45,175 bases of DNA from Liminaster sp964567855 (GCA_964567855.1 CAZMOE010000018.1:1-45175); one strand, 5' to 3'. Positions 34,710 through 44,342 are shown, counted from the first letter of the stretch. Made by a program: numbers and translations. Notes: generated by a model from the letters alone, not told the origin.

Positions 34710-36956
34710 ATGCGAACTAAAAATCTCATATTTCTGCTTGGTGGACAAGATCTTGAAATGCAGGAAATAGCCAATCTTCTTGAGGGTCAAGGCATCATTT
34801 TTTTTGACAAACACTTAACATGGGACACCGCCAAACTCAGTTGCTATCAGGAAGAGCTGAAAACATACTCAAAAGAATCTTTCCGCATCTACGGTGTGGA
34901 ACTCAGCGAAGATATCACCACTCCTGAAAATTATACAGCAATAGACCATCACAACGGAGACAGTTCCCCAAAGTCATCTTTAGAACAGGTGGCTGATCTA
35001 TTACATCTCAATCTATCCCGCATCCAGACACTTATAGCCGCCAACGATTCCGCCTATATTCCTGGTCTCAAAGCATGTCAGGCCACTCAGGAAGAAATCG
35101 AAGACATTCGTCGACGTGACCGTAAAGCACAGGGTGTGACAGAAGAAGAAGAGACTGCTGCGGAACAGGCTATCAAGAACTCTCTTCGATTCGACGACCC
35201 GCAGCTTTGGGTTATCCGATCTGAAAGCCCACATTTCTCCCCTATCTGCGATCGGATTCCCGAAGTACAAAATATCTTGATTCATACCGATTCAGAATGG
35301 ACTTTCTATGGTTTTGGGCGTAATATAGTAAAAGAATTCATGCAACGGAAATGTGAAATGGAAAAGCAAATATATTGGGGAGGCTCTGGAAACGGATATA
35401 TAGGTCGAAAAGCCGGCACATTACCGACCAAAATGATGAAGCAGGAAATAGAAGAAATCATCAACCTTGTTTCTACCATTATATATAGCAGCCACGTATT
35501 TTATTTCCCGTTCATCTGGAAAAATAAAAAAAAAGAAAACTGGGACGAATTCGCACAATTCATACAGAATAAATATTGGGAACGGAATCAGACTGTTTTG
35601 AACAACGATTCTACAGAAAGCAGAAACTTATATGATGAAGCCAACTTCTTCTATAAATTTATTCACCCCGTTCTATACGACTTTTCTAATAATAACTCTT
35701 TTGGAAACCCGCATATCCTCCATCTGGAACGAAAGGAACCTAAAGAACAACGTTGCCAATACCGCATCATTGTAAATGGGCAGATCTATACACTCGATCT
35801 TCGACACATCAACCTCAATTTCTACCGAACCGGTGTCGGTATGCTCTCATTTTTCTTAGAGAACCGCAAGTATCCTGAATTCAGCGATATTTTGAAAATA
35901 AACCAATATGGCCGACGCATATTTCCCCCATTTTTCGGAGATATACATGCCTCAACACGTGAACAACTAGCAGAAAAAATTGAAATCATAGGGCTCAATA
36001 ATAACATGTCTGAAGATTTTAAAAACTATCGGTGTCACGAAACTTGGAAACCGGCAGCATTTATCGAACAACTTATAACCGATTATACTCCTGACATCAA
36101 TATAGATCCTGTTATCGACGACCGGATGTTTGTAACATGCTGGTATCAGAACACATCCTTGACGGAAAAAATAACGAATACCTCCGATTATACCCAATCT
36201 CAGGAATGGTTTCGCTACATATTTCTCGATACAGAATGGGCATCTTGTCAGGATGACAAGATGATGACCGTTCTGTTGGAACAAGCCACAAACCCTCGAT
36301 GGAGAAAATACGGCACAATGTATGGCATCACTCCCTATTCATTCATGGCACTGACCTCTTATAGCGAATTTGCCACAAACCACATACGCGTACATGTCAA
36401 CACGATATATTCTCGTATGGTAGAGTTGGTACTGATGCAACGTGCCTCCATCCTGAAATTCAATAAAGAAGTGGGCGACATTAACCTATGGGAAAACCAT
36501 CAGCAAAAGGAGAAGCAAAAAGAACTGCAGAACCGCATAAAAAATATCTATCGAGATTACATATTCTTCATCAATCAGATGTACTATCTTGATGTGACAG
36601 CCCAAGAACAAGGCACAGCACTATACCGTACCCTGCAAAAACAATTGGATTTGGAAAGACAGGCCAAAGATCTTGACGATGAAATCGGAGAGCTCCACAA
36701 TTATATCTCCGTCGTCAACGACCAAATGAATACCCAAAGAGACTTGAAACTAAACTGGATGGCCACAATCTTCCTTCCGGCAACCATCATTACCGGCCTA
36801 TTCGGCATGAACAAGTTCGAAGATCTTTCCAATTTCTGGTGCCAACTTTTGATTGCCCTCTTTGCCACGATAATCTTCTATGTTGTGTGGAATAAACTTC
36901 ACCTGCTGGCCCATTACTGGCAATACCTCCTAACATACATTAAGAAAAAATTATAA
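34710..36956 (+). CDS. corA: DHH phosphodiesterase-like domain fused to CorA-type membrane channel (type III CRISPR effector)
   Basis: A 748-residue fusion, starting at the ATG at 34710, 5 bases after the upstream stop; an earlier in-frame ATG lies inside the NYN gene. Residues 1-about 300 resemble the NrN-type DHH nuclease: LIFLLGGQDLEMQEI, the motif DHHN at 79-82, AANDSAYIPG with Asp113, and a glycine-rich WGGSGNG at 223-229 like the DHHA1 substrate loop. From about 340 a CorA-like region follows, with a long coiled helix (about 620-680) and two C-terminal membrane helices around the CorA signature GMN (699-701). In Bacteroides fragilis type III-B, CorA is the membrane effector activated by SAM-AMP made by Cas10, and NrN degrades that signal. 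Here both seem to be one chain. Activity is inferred. Confidence 0.85.
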   Translation: MRTKNLIFLLGGQDLEMQEIANLLEGQGIIFFDKHLTWDTAKLSCYQEELKTYSKESFRIYGVELSEDITTPENYTAIDHHNGDSSPKSSLEQVADLLHLNLSRIQTLIAANDSAYIPGLKACQATQEEIEDIRRRDRKAQGVTEEEETAAEQAIKNSLRFDDPQLWVIRSESPHFSPICDRIPEVQNILIHTDSEWTFYGFGRNIVKEFMQRKCEMEKQIYWGGSGNGYIGRKAGTLPTKMMKQEIEEIINLVSTIIYSSHVFYFPFIWKNKKKENWDEFAQFIQNKYWERNQTVLNNDSTESRNLYDEANFFYKFIHPVLYDFSNNNSFGNPHILHLERKEPKEQRCQYRIIVNGQIYTLDLRHINLNFYRTGVGMLSFFLENRKYPEFSDILKINQYGRRIFPPFFGDIHASTREQLAEKIEIIGLNNNMSEDFKNYRCHETWKPAAFIEQLITDYTPDINIDPVIDDRMFVTCWYQNTSLTEKITNTSDYTQSQEWFRYIFLDTEWASCQDDKMMTVLLEQATNPRWRKYGTMYGITPYSFMALTSYSEFATNHIRVHVNTIYSRMVELVLMQRASILKFNKEVGDINLWENHQQKEKQKELQNRIKNIYRDYIFFINQMYYLDVTAQEQGTALYRTLQKQLDLERQAKDLDDEIGELHNYISVVNDQMNTQRDLKLNWMATIFLPATIITGLFGMNKFEDLSNFWCQLLIALFATIIFYVVWNKLHLLAHYWQYLLTYIKKKL

Positions 36957-36957
36957 T

Positions 36958-37965
36958 ATGTACTTGCCATTTCAAACTACACATATATATTATCATAATC
37001 TGACCATCCGGTTTTATCCTGAAAAAGACATCCGGGAGAATGCCTGGATAGGATCCGTTTTCCGAAACGGATTCCTCTATGCAGCCAAAGAAGTGGAAAA
37101 TTTGCAAGGGCTATCATTGTATGACATTCTGTCGCAGTTTCCCCTTCCCGAAACCCATCCTTATTACAAACAATTGTGCGGAGGTTTCCCGAAAGGCTTC
37201 GTATGGGATTTGAGCGAAATCCCTCATAGTTATAAAGATTTCACCCTGGAACGCGGCCGTATCTATACTGCTACGTTAAGACTTATAGGGCACCTATCTA
37301 AATATACCATGCCATGTTGCATGGCCATTGAAAGATTTTGCAAACGAGGATTCGGCCATCCTTTTGTACCGCTCCACCTGATGGATATCCACGAAACAAA
37401 CGATGTCAAAAACCTTCTGCTCTATAATGACTCTTTAGGTTATCTAACCGATATGCCAGAATTACCTTGCCATATGGAAACCTTGGCAAATAAAAACACT
37501 TTGACCACCGTAAAGCTACATACTCTCTCTCCAGTTTGTCTAATAAAATTTCGCAACACCGAAACCGACAATGGTTATCAAGAGAAACTAAACGGCTTCC
37601 CGTCTCTTTACCAGTGGATACGCACTTCAGCCTATCGTCTTTATTATCTGAATATGCTCTATGTCAAAGACTTTCCACCCATAGAGTTATCGATACTGAA
37701 TGCCAGCATCGAAAAGTATCTCCATATGACCTACAACGCCAATCTGCTCCGTGCAGACCTGTGCTATTGTAAACTCTACAGCACTCCCAAAAAGGAAAAG
37801 AAAGGACAAGTCTACAGCATGGATGGCTACGAAGGTTCTATGATTTTCAACAATGTATCTACCGATTATCTTCCTTTGCTACGTTTCATGTCACGACTCG
37901 GCGTAGGCAATGATATCAACTACGGATTGGGATTCTATAAAGTAATCGAAAAAAATCATTTATAA
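36958..37965 (+). CDS. cas6: Cas6-type CRISPR repeat endoribonuclease
   Basis: A 335-residue RAMP-fold protein with two ferredoxin-like halves. The clearest sign is the C-terminal glycine-rich loop RLGVGNDINYGLGFYKV (about 315-331), which in Cas6 binds the repeat. Cas6 cuts the CRISPR transcript in each repeat at the base of the hairpin, leaving the 8-nt crRNA tag. The catalytic residue varies between Cas6 proteins and cannot be fixed by eye. It starts 1 base after the CorA-fusion stop. Overall sequence is divergent, so another RAMP assignment is possible but less likely given that all Cmr subunits are otherwise accounted for. Confidence 0.8.
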   Translation: MYLPFQTTHIYYHNLTIRFYPEKDIRENAWIGSVFRNGFLYAAKEVENLQGLSLYDILSQFPLPETHPYYKQLCGGFPKGFVWDLSEIPHSYKDFTLERGRIYTATLRLIGHLSKYTMPCCMAIERFCKRGFGHPFVPLHLMDIHETNDVKNLLLYNDSLGYLTDMPELPCHMETLANKNTLTTVKLHTLSPVCLIKFRNTETDNGYQEKLNGFPSLYQWIRTSAYRLYYLNMLYVKDFPPIELSILNASIEKYLHMTYNANLLRADLCYCKLYSTPKKEKKGQVYSMDGYEGSMIFNNVSTDYLPLLRFMSRLGVGNDINYGLGFYKVIEKNHL

Positions 37966-37984
37966 CATAAATAATTTTATTTAC

Positions 37985-39121
37985 ATGGCAACCTTAGAAA
38001 TCAAACTGAAACAACACACACCGATGTGGCACTTTCAATGGAATCAACCTGGCTGTGCCCTACGTGTCACGGAGCTGAAACCCAAGTTGGACAAATTCCT
38101 CATCCAAAAGTTAGGAGGGCGCAACAAAGTTCCCGACAACTATTGGGTAGATCCCCAAAAGAAATACGACGAAGATTTTTACGCCTTGGATTATAAAGTA
38201 AATATCATTCCATTAGGCGAACCTTCAGATTTCAGCAAAACAAAATTCAATTTATTTTTTGCCAACATGGGAGAGGATAATAATAAAAAATACCCGATCT
38301 ATTACAACGAAGGACTGTACTGTCGCTTCTTTTCCTTAAACGAAAAACTTATCAATGAAATCGGGAAACATCTCGACGCATTTTTCGCCACCACCAATTT
38401 CGGCAATCGGCAGAGTAAAGGGTTCGGTAGTTTCCTCCTCGAAAACAAAAATGACCTAAATCAATCGGGAGCGTCATATAAGTTTACCATCAATGTTCCA
38501 CGAGAAATACGAAAGAAGGACAAATATGTACATATAAAGCCTTTATCCGCTGATTATTTCCAGGAACTCTTTAAAAAACTGGAAACTTTCTACAAAGCCC
38601 TCAGAAGCGGCGATACACGCACAAACAACAAGGGAGGCATCAAGCAAGAATCTATGCTGGAAAAATATGTGACAGAAGAATTCGATGAAAGATGGGATAA
38701 AAAGACGTTTCAAGAATTACTATCTGGCCAGGTTCCGGAGGAACGTTTTTTATACCGGGATCTACTAGGGTTCTCCCCGACCATCGAATATAAACAAGGC
38801 CCTTATCCCAAAGGCAGTAAAATAGAAAAGACATCCCATGAGGTAGAGCGTTTCAAATCTCCGCTTATGTTCAAGATTATACAGAAAGGACAGAACAGAT
38901 ACAATGAATATCAATTCGATGTATATTTATATTTGTCAGAAATACCGGAAGAGATGCGGGAAACCATATTCACTGCTAAGTCTTCACCAACTGGCCACAT
39001 CAAAGAATTGTCTCTTGACCCGGATTTATCCCTGCAAAAGTATATGAAATTTGTATATGAACATAAAGATCATGTAGGCGGATCTGCCGGATATATATTC
39101 AAAACCTTACAAAAATTATAA
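37985..39121 (+). CDS. cmr1: Cmr1-like RAMP subunit of the type III-B complex
   Basis: A 378-residue RAMP protein. The N-terminal strand (LEIKLKQHTPMWHFQWNQ) and CALRVTELKPKLDKFLI resemble the opening of Cmr1, where the family reads as a Leu-Arg-x-Thr-Glu-Lys block. FFATTNFGNRQSKGFGSF (133-150) is the typical Cmr1 glycine/arginine-rich loop. Cmr1 caps the 3' end of the crRNA-target duplex in the Cmr effector and helps capture target RNA. Position between cas6 and cas10 agrees. Its C-terminal half is divergent. Confidence 0.75.
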   Translation: MATLEIKLKQHTPMWHFQWNQPGCALRVTELKPKLDKFLIQKLGGRNKVPDNYWVDPQKKYDEDFYALDYKVNIIPLGEPSDFSKTKFNLFFANMGEDNNKKYPIYYNEGLYCRFFSLNEKLINEIGKHLDAFFATTNFGNRQSKGFGSFLLENKNDLNQSGASYKFTINVPREIRKKDKYVHIKPLSADYFQELFKKLETFYKALRSGDTRTNNKGGIKQESMLEKYVTEEFDERWDKKTFQELLSGQVPEERFLYRDLLGFSPTIEYKQGPYPKGSKIEKTSHEVERFKSPLMFKIIQKGQNRYNEYQFDVYLYLSEIPEEMRETIFTAKSSPTGHIKELSLDPDLSLQKYMKFVYEHKDHVGGSAGYIFKTLQKL

Positions 39122-39122
39122 T

Positions 39123-40649
39123 ATGAATCAAACGAATCGTTATATAGCGATCACGCTCGGACCAATAGGCCGCGTGGCCTCTTATGCAGAAGACACGAAA
39201 GGAATATGGGCCTCCAGCTACCTTTTTGTGTACATCGCCAAACAAGTGATAAAGCCCATGTATGAAAAAAGGGATTTCCTGCTGCCCCAATGGTCACCAA
39301 CGGGGACTCCCCCCGGACAAAAGGAAGTACGGATGTTCGAACCCCAACAAGGAGCCGGCCTATGCCCGGATCGCTACATCTTCAAAGCCGAAGAAGGCGA
39401 TTTCGACGAATTGGCAGAAACCTGTAACCTTGTATATCAACAAACTGCCACAAAGATAGCCGAATCATGCACAAATACTGACAAGAAAGAAGTAGAAAGA
39501 TATCTGAAACACAGCATAAAAATTTATTTCTGTGAACAAGAGTTTAGAAATGATATTCAGGAACAAGAGATCATAAACAAATGTACAGCCATGCTTGATG
39601 CCATGGAATGCGAAGATCTGTTTCCACAGCAAGAAACACGAAACTATTTCAAGGAATTTTTCAATAACGTCAACGGCTCATTCCTGACAAAAGACGCTTA
39701 CAAAACGAAAAACAATAATGAGCAAGATTCGCGTCTCATCAAAACCATTTTCGAATATTCAGCCAGCGACCTGGAAAAGAAAATGAATAAAAAAGAAATA
39801 TTAGAGATTGCATCAGGAAAAAACGATACAGACATTCCCACACGTTACAAATATATCGCCATCGTAAAAGCCGACGGTGACAATATGGGCGACACATTAA
39901 AAAACATCTACAATAGTCCTGACCATACCATTCACAATCTCGACAAACAACTGCTGGAATACAATCTGCAAGTCGGAAACCTGATCCGAGAATTCAGTGG
40001 CGTCCCGATTTTTACCGGAGGCGACGACTTACTATTTTTTGCCCCTATTGTCTACAATGGTAATACCATCTTCAAATTATTACAGGACATTGATAACGCT
40101 TTTAACTCATGTATGAAAGCTGTAGGTACAGACACCGTCCCGACATTGTCTTTCGGTCTGTCGATGAGCTATTACAAATTCCCTATGTTCGAGGCAGTGC
40201 AATTAGCCGACACACTCCTACAGAAAGCCAAAAGCGACTTTCCCCAAAAGAACCGTATAATATGGAGTCTGCGTAAACACAGCGGGCAAACTATTGACGG
40301 CATGATAGACAAGAACAATCCAGACCTCTACAAAGATGAGATCAATCTGATACAGAAAAGTCTTGATATCTCCAAAGAAAAAGATTGGCTGTCTTCGGTG
40401 GCCTATTGGCTAATTAAGGAACAAGATATGCTTACCGACATTATTGACAATGAAAAACAGTTGGAAGCCTACATAGAAAACAATTTCAACGAAGATATAC
40501 ACAGCAAAGAAAAAGGCCAATTACTGAAACAAATAACGGATTTTCTGAAAAAACATTTCCTTTCCCAATCCATCGAAACAGAACGGAAAGTCATGCTCAG
40601 CACCCTATGTTCAACCCTACGTTTCATATCATTTATAAATAAAGTATAA
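39123..40649 (+). CDS. cas10: Cas10/Cmr2 signalling subunit without HD nuclease domain
   Basis: A 508-residue Cas10, short for the family because the N-terminal HD DNase is missing; no HD motif is present. The first part (1-about 110) starts with RYIAITLGPIGRVASYAEDT. The two Palm cyclase domains carry VKADGDNMGD (248-257) and the catalytic FTGGDDLLFF with GGDD at 299-302. On target RNA binding, Cas10 makes a nucleotide second messenger. With a CorA-type effector next door the expected product is SAM-AMP rather than cyclic oligoadenylate, but this is by analogy. The start is 1 base after the cmr1-like stop. A four-helix C-terminal domain covers about 395-508. Confidence 0.93.
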   Translation: MNQTNRYIAITLGPIGRVASYAEDTKGIWASSYLFVYIAKQVIKPMYEKRDFLLPQWSPTGTPPGQKEVRMFEPQQGAGLCPDRYIFKAEEGDFDELAETCNLVYQQTATKIAESCTNTDKKEVERYLKHSIKIYFCEQEFRNDIQEQEIINKCTAMLDAMECEDLFPQQETRNYFKEFFNNVNGSFLTKDAYKTKNNNEQDSRLIKTIFEYSASDLEKKMNKKEILEIASGKNDTDIPTRYKYIAIVKADGDNMGDTLKNIYNSPDHTIHNLDKQLLEYNLQVGNLIREFSGVPIFTGGDDLLFFAPIVYNGNTIFKLLQDIDNAFNSCMKAVGTDTVPTLSFGLSMSYYKFPMFEAVQLADTLLQKAKSDFPQKNRIIWSLRKHSGQTIDGMIDKNNPDLYKDEINLIQKSLDISKEKDWLSSVAYWLIKEQDMLTDIIDNEKQLEAYIENNFNEDIHSKEKGQLLKQITDFLKKHFLSQSIETERKVMLSTLCSTLRFISFINKV

Positions 40650-40650
40650 A

Positions 40651-41685
40651 ATGAAGACAAAAAAATATATTATCACACTGCAACCATTAGGCAACTATTT
40701 CTTTGGAGGAGAAAATACCTTCGGAGAAGATTCAGGAGACTCCTATAAGTATTTTGCCCGATCAGAGACCATGCCGCAAGCTGGTACACTGATCGGCATG
40801 TTACGTTACGAAATCTTACGGCGCTCAGGGGCATTAGACGGGAAAGTACCCCGCAACCAATGGAAAGGGTTAATAGGGGCTCAGAGTTTTTCGCTGACGA
40901 CTTTCCTCAATTCCGACACGCAGTTCAACTTCGGACTCATTAGCGCCATTTCTCCCGTTTTTCTGTCAGACGGATTAGGGAAATACTACACCCCGATGCC
41001 GGCTGATCACAATATATCATACAATAAAAAGAATGGTAGAAGCTATTATGCAGGAGAAATAAGACAACATACGGTCCATCTCGATAATTTCACCCCCAAA
41101 ACCTATCTCAACAAAAAAGGTTGGATAGATACCGGCGGACAAGAACTGAAAGAAACACCTTTTATTTTCAGCGAACGTCCGGGTATTATCAAGAATGAAA
41201 ATTATAAAACCAAAGATGACGAAGAATGCTACTACAAACAACAGGTCGTATCGCTGAAAAATGGCTTTCGTTTCATCTTCCAACTCGAAACGCCGACCGA
41301 CAATGCGCTATTCGAAAAAGAAAAAGACTGCTTTGTCAATATGGGTGCCGACCGTTCCATGTTCGCCATGCATATCACACCTTGCGAAACTAACTTTTCA
41401 CTCACCGAACAATTCTCCAATCTAAGCAAAACGAATCGATGCCTGCTATTAGGAGACACATACCTTCCGGCACATACCTGTGTCGACTTTATCTGGGGCG
41501 ACTCAAAAAACTTCCGGTCCATTGAAAGTCTCACTTCAGAAGAACATTCCTGGAAACGACCCAAGAAAAGCATCTTATATCATCTGCTTAAACCAGGTGG
41601 AACGATATACGGTGACAAACAAGCCATCGAAAAACTACTGAATATGGAAGCCCTCCGGAAAGCAGGATTCAATTATTATGTATAA
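40651..41685 (+). CDS. cmr3: Cmr3 subunit of the type III-B complex
   Basis: A 344-residue RAMP protein. The start YIITLQPLGNYFFGGENTFG and the block MPQAGTLIGMLRYEIL (47-62) are characteristic of Cmr3, which binds the 5' tag of the crRNA and contacts Cas10. FISAISPVFLSD-like and HTVHLDNFTPKTYLN segments follow. Its ATG is 1 base after the cas10 stop. Confidence 0.88.
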   Translation: MKTKKYIITLQPLGNYFFGGENTFGEDSGDSYKYFARSETMPQAGTLIGMLRYEILRRSGALDGKVPRNQWKGLIGAQSFSLTTFLNSDTQFNFGLISAISPVFLSDGLGKYYTPMPADHNISYNKKNGRSYYAGEIRQHTVHLDNFTPKTYLNKKGWIDTGGQELKETPFIFSERPGIIKNENYKTKDDEECYYKQQVVSLKNGFRFIFQLETPTDNALFEKEKDCFVNMGADRSMFAMHITPCETNFSLTEQFSNLSKTNRCLLLGDTYLPAHTCVDFIWGDSKNFRSIESLTSEEHSWKRPKKSILYHLLKPGGTIYGDKQAIEKLLNMEALRKAGFNYYV

Positions 41686-41710
41686 CCCTTTTTATAAACA
41701 TAACAACACA

Positions 41711-42496
41711 ATGAAAGCAAATTTATATTCCATACAGGCCCTTACAAATCTTCATGTGGGCAGTGGTGAAGCCAATATCGGTGTAGTAGACAATCTCATC
41801 CAGCGCGACCCGGCTACAGGGTTACCCTCCATTAACGCTTCCAGTCTGAAAGGAGCACTTAGGGAACACTGCACAAAAAACGGCATGGCAGAAACAGTTA
41901 TCAAAAGCATATTCGGCGGAGCTCCCCGAGAAAATGAGCGTATGCAAGGAGCATTCCGGTTCTTTGACAGTCGTCTGTTAGCCATCCCTGTACGATCCGA
42001 CAAAGCCCAGTTTCTGATGGCCACCTGCCCAGCAGTACTAAAAGAGTTTAAAGAAAACCTTCAGATGTTCAATCTGAAATCTCCCGTAGATTTACCGGAG
42101 CTACCCGAAATTACAGAACCTACGGTATGTAATTCTAATTATGAGACAGCCTACATTGAAGATTTGGACAAAAAAACCTCACAGAAAAACCTCCCCCTCT
42201 ATAAATTGGAAAAGCTCATCGGTTCCGACAGAATCGTATTGCTTCCCGATAACGATTTCTCTACAATATGTGACAACAGACATCTACCGGTCATCGCACG
42301 CAACTATCTGGAGAACGGCATCAGTAAAAACCTATGGTACGAGCAAGTACTTCCGCGCTATACTATCCTCTATTTCCCATTACTTGCACCCGAAGGAGAA
42401 TTGAAAAAAACATTCGACCTGCAACTCGAAACAATAGTACAAATAGGAGCTAATGCCTCTATAGGTTACGGCTTTTGTAACGTAAAATATCTTTAA
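41711..42496 (+). CDS. cmr4: Cmr4 backbone subunit, target-RNA cleaving
   Basis: A 261-residue RAMP protein from the ATG at 41711 (MKANLYSIQALTNLHVGSGE); the frame is open to an earlier ATG at 41678 that overlaps cmr3, but family alignment favours the later one. Several copies form the backbone along the crRNA. The loop VVDNLIQRDPATGLPSI carries the aspartate used to cut target RNA every 6 nt, and INASSLKGALREH is the G-loop. The C-terminal GANASIGYGFCNV is the glycine-rich RAMP ending. The active-site Asp is present, so target RNA cleavage should work. Confidence 0.92.
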   Translation: MKANLYSIQALTNLHVGSGEANIGVVDNLIQRDPATGLPSINASSLKGALREHCTKNGMAETVIKSIFGGAPRENERMQGAFRFFDSRLLAIPVRSDKAQFLMATCPAVLKEFKENLQMFNLKSPVDLPELPEITEPTVCNSNYETAYIEDLDKKTSQKNLPLYKLEKLIGSDRIVLLPDNDFSTICDNRHLPVIARNYLENGISKNLWYEQVLPRYTILYFPLLAPEGELKKTFDLQLETIVQIGANASIGYGFCNVKYL

Positions 42497-42506
42497 ACTA
42501 CCGTAT

Positions 42507-43820
42507 ATGAATAACATTTGGATTCAATGGGCAATCGAAGCATTAACCATTACCGGCATTGTAGACAAGGAAAACGGAACATGTCCGCGTACCTATCGCA
42601 GCAACATCTCAACCTTAGGTGCCGCAATCATACAGATTGGACTTGTCCCCGCCCTGTTCTCTTGTGCCCGCATAGACAATAAAGCTGGCAATGAGCCGCA
42701 TCTGATAGTAAAGTCCCTACATTATATTATCTTAAAAAGCGGCAGAATTCCAGCCTTAAAAGAAAATGATGAGCTCCCGAAGTATGCCTTCACCCACCAC
42801 AACGACCCAGATCTGTTACGAACCATCGAGCAGGCATTGATAGCTCTCAAACTGGCCATCCGTCTATTCAAACAGACAGATCAGGGAGTTCCGTACAAGA
42901 CAGAGTCGCTCAACGGGACCATAGGAAAGAATACCCTCTCAGATAAAAATAAGAACTCAAACAACAGCACTGAAAAAGTTAACAATATAGGCTGGTACTT
43001 CACCCGACGCTACTACCGAGAGTTCGGCAAGCCCGACATCGATACAGAAAGGATGTACGAACAATATAATCGTAGCCTATTTGACACCGCATTGAAAAAA
43101 GAATGGAAAGAAGATAACAACAAAATGGTTGAATCTCTTGGAAATATGAAATTCAAGTTAACCACCACCTACCCCGGACTATTGATAGGCACAGGACTAA
43201 GTCACGGTACAGGGGGTATAAAAAACGACTTGAAAATGGGCTTTCAGTTCGACTATACCACTGGTCTGCCATATATTCCTGGATCTTCACTGAAAGGTAT
43301 ACTCCGCAATATGTTCCCTGAAACAGCTAATGACAACAAACGTAACAATTTTATCCGTTCATTACTGAATGAAAGCTTAAAAGACCTTACTGACGAAGGT
43401 ATCGTCGCTCTAAAGAAAGATATTTTCGAGAATGGGAAAGACATTTTCTTGGATGCCCTGATCACGGACTCCCTAAGCCTTCATGAACACATTATGGGAG
43501 AGGATTACATCACTCCACATAGTAAAGCGTTGAAAAATCCCATCCCCCTACAAATCATAAAAGTACTACCCAACGTGGAATTTTCATTCCCTTTCCGATT
43601 ACAAGACAGTCGCATTGAAGGCAAATCCATAAAGGCAACTGATAAACTGAACTTGTTCAAAAGCATACTAATGAATGTAGGCGCAGGGGCAAAAACCAAC
43701 ACAGGCTACGGTCATTTTATGGAAAAAAAGATCCATACCATAGCCGGATGGATTATAAATGCTGAAAATAACCGAAACAATCCGGACCATAAATCACAGA
43801 AGGACAACAGCCACCCCTAA
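42507..43820 (+). CDS. Cmr5-Cmr6 fusion subunit
   Basis: A 437-residue protein joining two Cmr subunits. Residues 1-about 125 are helical and resemble Cmr5 (RSNISTLGAAIIQIGLVPALF, and LRTIEQALIALKLAIRLFKQT). A polar linker with KNKNSNNSTEKVNN follows at about 150-165. From about 215 the RAMP protein Cmr6 is clear: PGLLIGTGLSHGTGG, FQFDYTTGLPYIPGSSLKGI, and the ending GAGAKTNTGYGHF. In canonical III-B systems these are separate genes; a fusion would lock Cmr5 and Cmr6 together at the far end of the complex with 1:1 ratio, whereas Cmr5 is normally present in several copies. No separate cmr5 is in the window. Confidence 0.85.
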   Translation: MNNIWIQWAIEALTITGIVDKENGTCPRTYRSNISTLGAAIIQIGLVPALFSCARIDNKAGNEPHLIVKSLHYIILKSGRIPALKENDELPKYAFTHHNDPDLLRTIEQALIALKLAIRLFKQTDQGVPYKTESLNGTIGKNTLSDKNKNSNNSTEKVNNIGWYFTRRYYREFGKPDIDTERMYEQYNRSLFDTALKKEWKEDNNKMVESLGNMKFKLTTTYPGLLIGTGLSHGTGGIKNDLKMGFQFDYTTGLPYIPGSSLKGILRNMFPETANDNKRNNFIRSLLNESLKDLTDEGIVALKKDIFENGKDIFLDALITDSLSLHEHIMGEDYITPHSKALKNPIPLQIIKVLPNVEFSFPFRLQDSRIEGKSIKATDKLNLFKSILMNVGAGAKTNTGYGHFMEKKIHTIAGWIINAENNRNNPDHKSQKDNSHP

Positions 43821-43900
43821 AACGATCACAGAAACACCAAATAATAAAAATAAACACCACGTTCTTTGACATATTGCACACATATTTCAATAACCTTGAT

Positions 43901-43964
43901 AAAGATACATTCACAACACATTTGTACAAAAAGCCCGATGTGCCAATGTGTTGTGAATATCTTT
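43901..43964 (+). terminator. Long hairpin ending the cas operon
   Basis: A 19-bp stem with a 2-base bulge (arms 43901-43921 and 43946-43964, ending CACAACACAT and ATGTGTTGTG) and a 24-base loop, followed by AAAAATTATT. The U-run is weak, so processing or protection is also possible. Confidence 0.6.
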
Positions 43965-44000
43965 AAAAATTATTAGATATAGACAGATTTTTCAAAAACA

Positions 44001-44342
44001 TTTGCGAAAATTCCACAAAAGCATAAACGACAGTTTTTCAATCATATATGAAAAACAAGGCGTATACTCTGGTTTTACAATTCCACGCAAAATACCGTTT
44101 CGGACTGAATTGGCTGAACATTTGCGAAGATTCTTCCAACAGCATAAAAACAAATATCTGAAAATAAGTGGAATACAGAATTTTAATAAGAACAATACTT
44201 CGCAAAAAACAAACACTGAGCAAGGACGGCTACCTTTTGCGAAGATTTTTCTACAAGATTACTATCTGAAAATAAGAATGTTATTTTCCACAATTTCAAA
44301 AAAACATTTGGAAGTCACCATTATTATCCGTACTTTTGCGAA
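44001..44342. repeat. Degenerate tandem repeats with TTTGCGAA octamer
   Basis: TTTGCGAA occurs at 44001, 44121, 44236 and 44335 (spacings 120, 115 and 99) and inverted at 44199. Flanks are also similar: ATTC-AGCATAAA after copies 1 and 2, and ATCTGAAAATAAG at 44156 and 44264. They look like old 115-120 bp duplications, or protein-binding sites of the leader. Confidence 0.6.
44307..44338 (+). promoter_or_regulatory. CRISPR array promoter
   Basis: TTTG, 20 bases, TACTTTTG: an exact Bacteroidetes consensus pointing into the array. Transcription should start near 44345, giving a leader of about 90 nt before repeat 1. It fixes the direction of crRNA synthesis as plus. Confidence 0.8.

Noticed and set aside
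44001..44342. TTTGCGAA repeats as a decayed CRISPR array
   Set aside because: Spacing of 99-120 bp does not fit the 67-71 bp period of the array, and flanks do not match the repeat.
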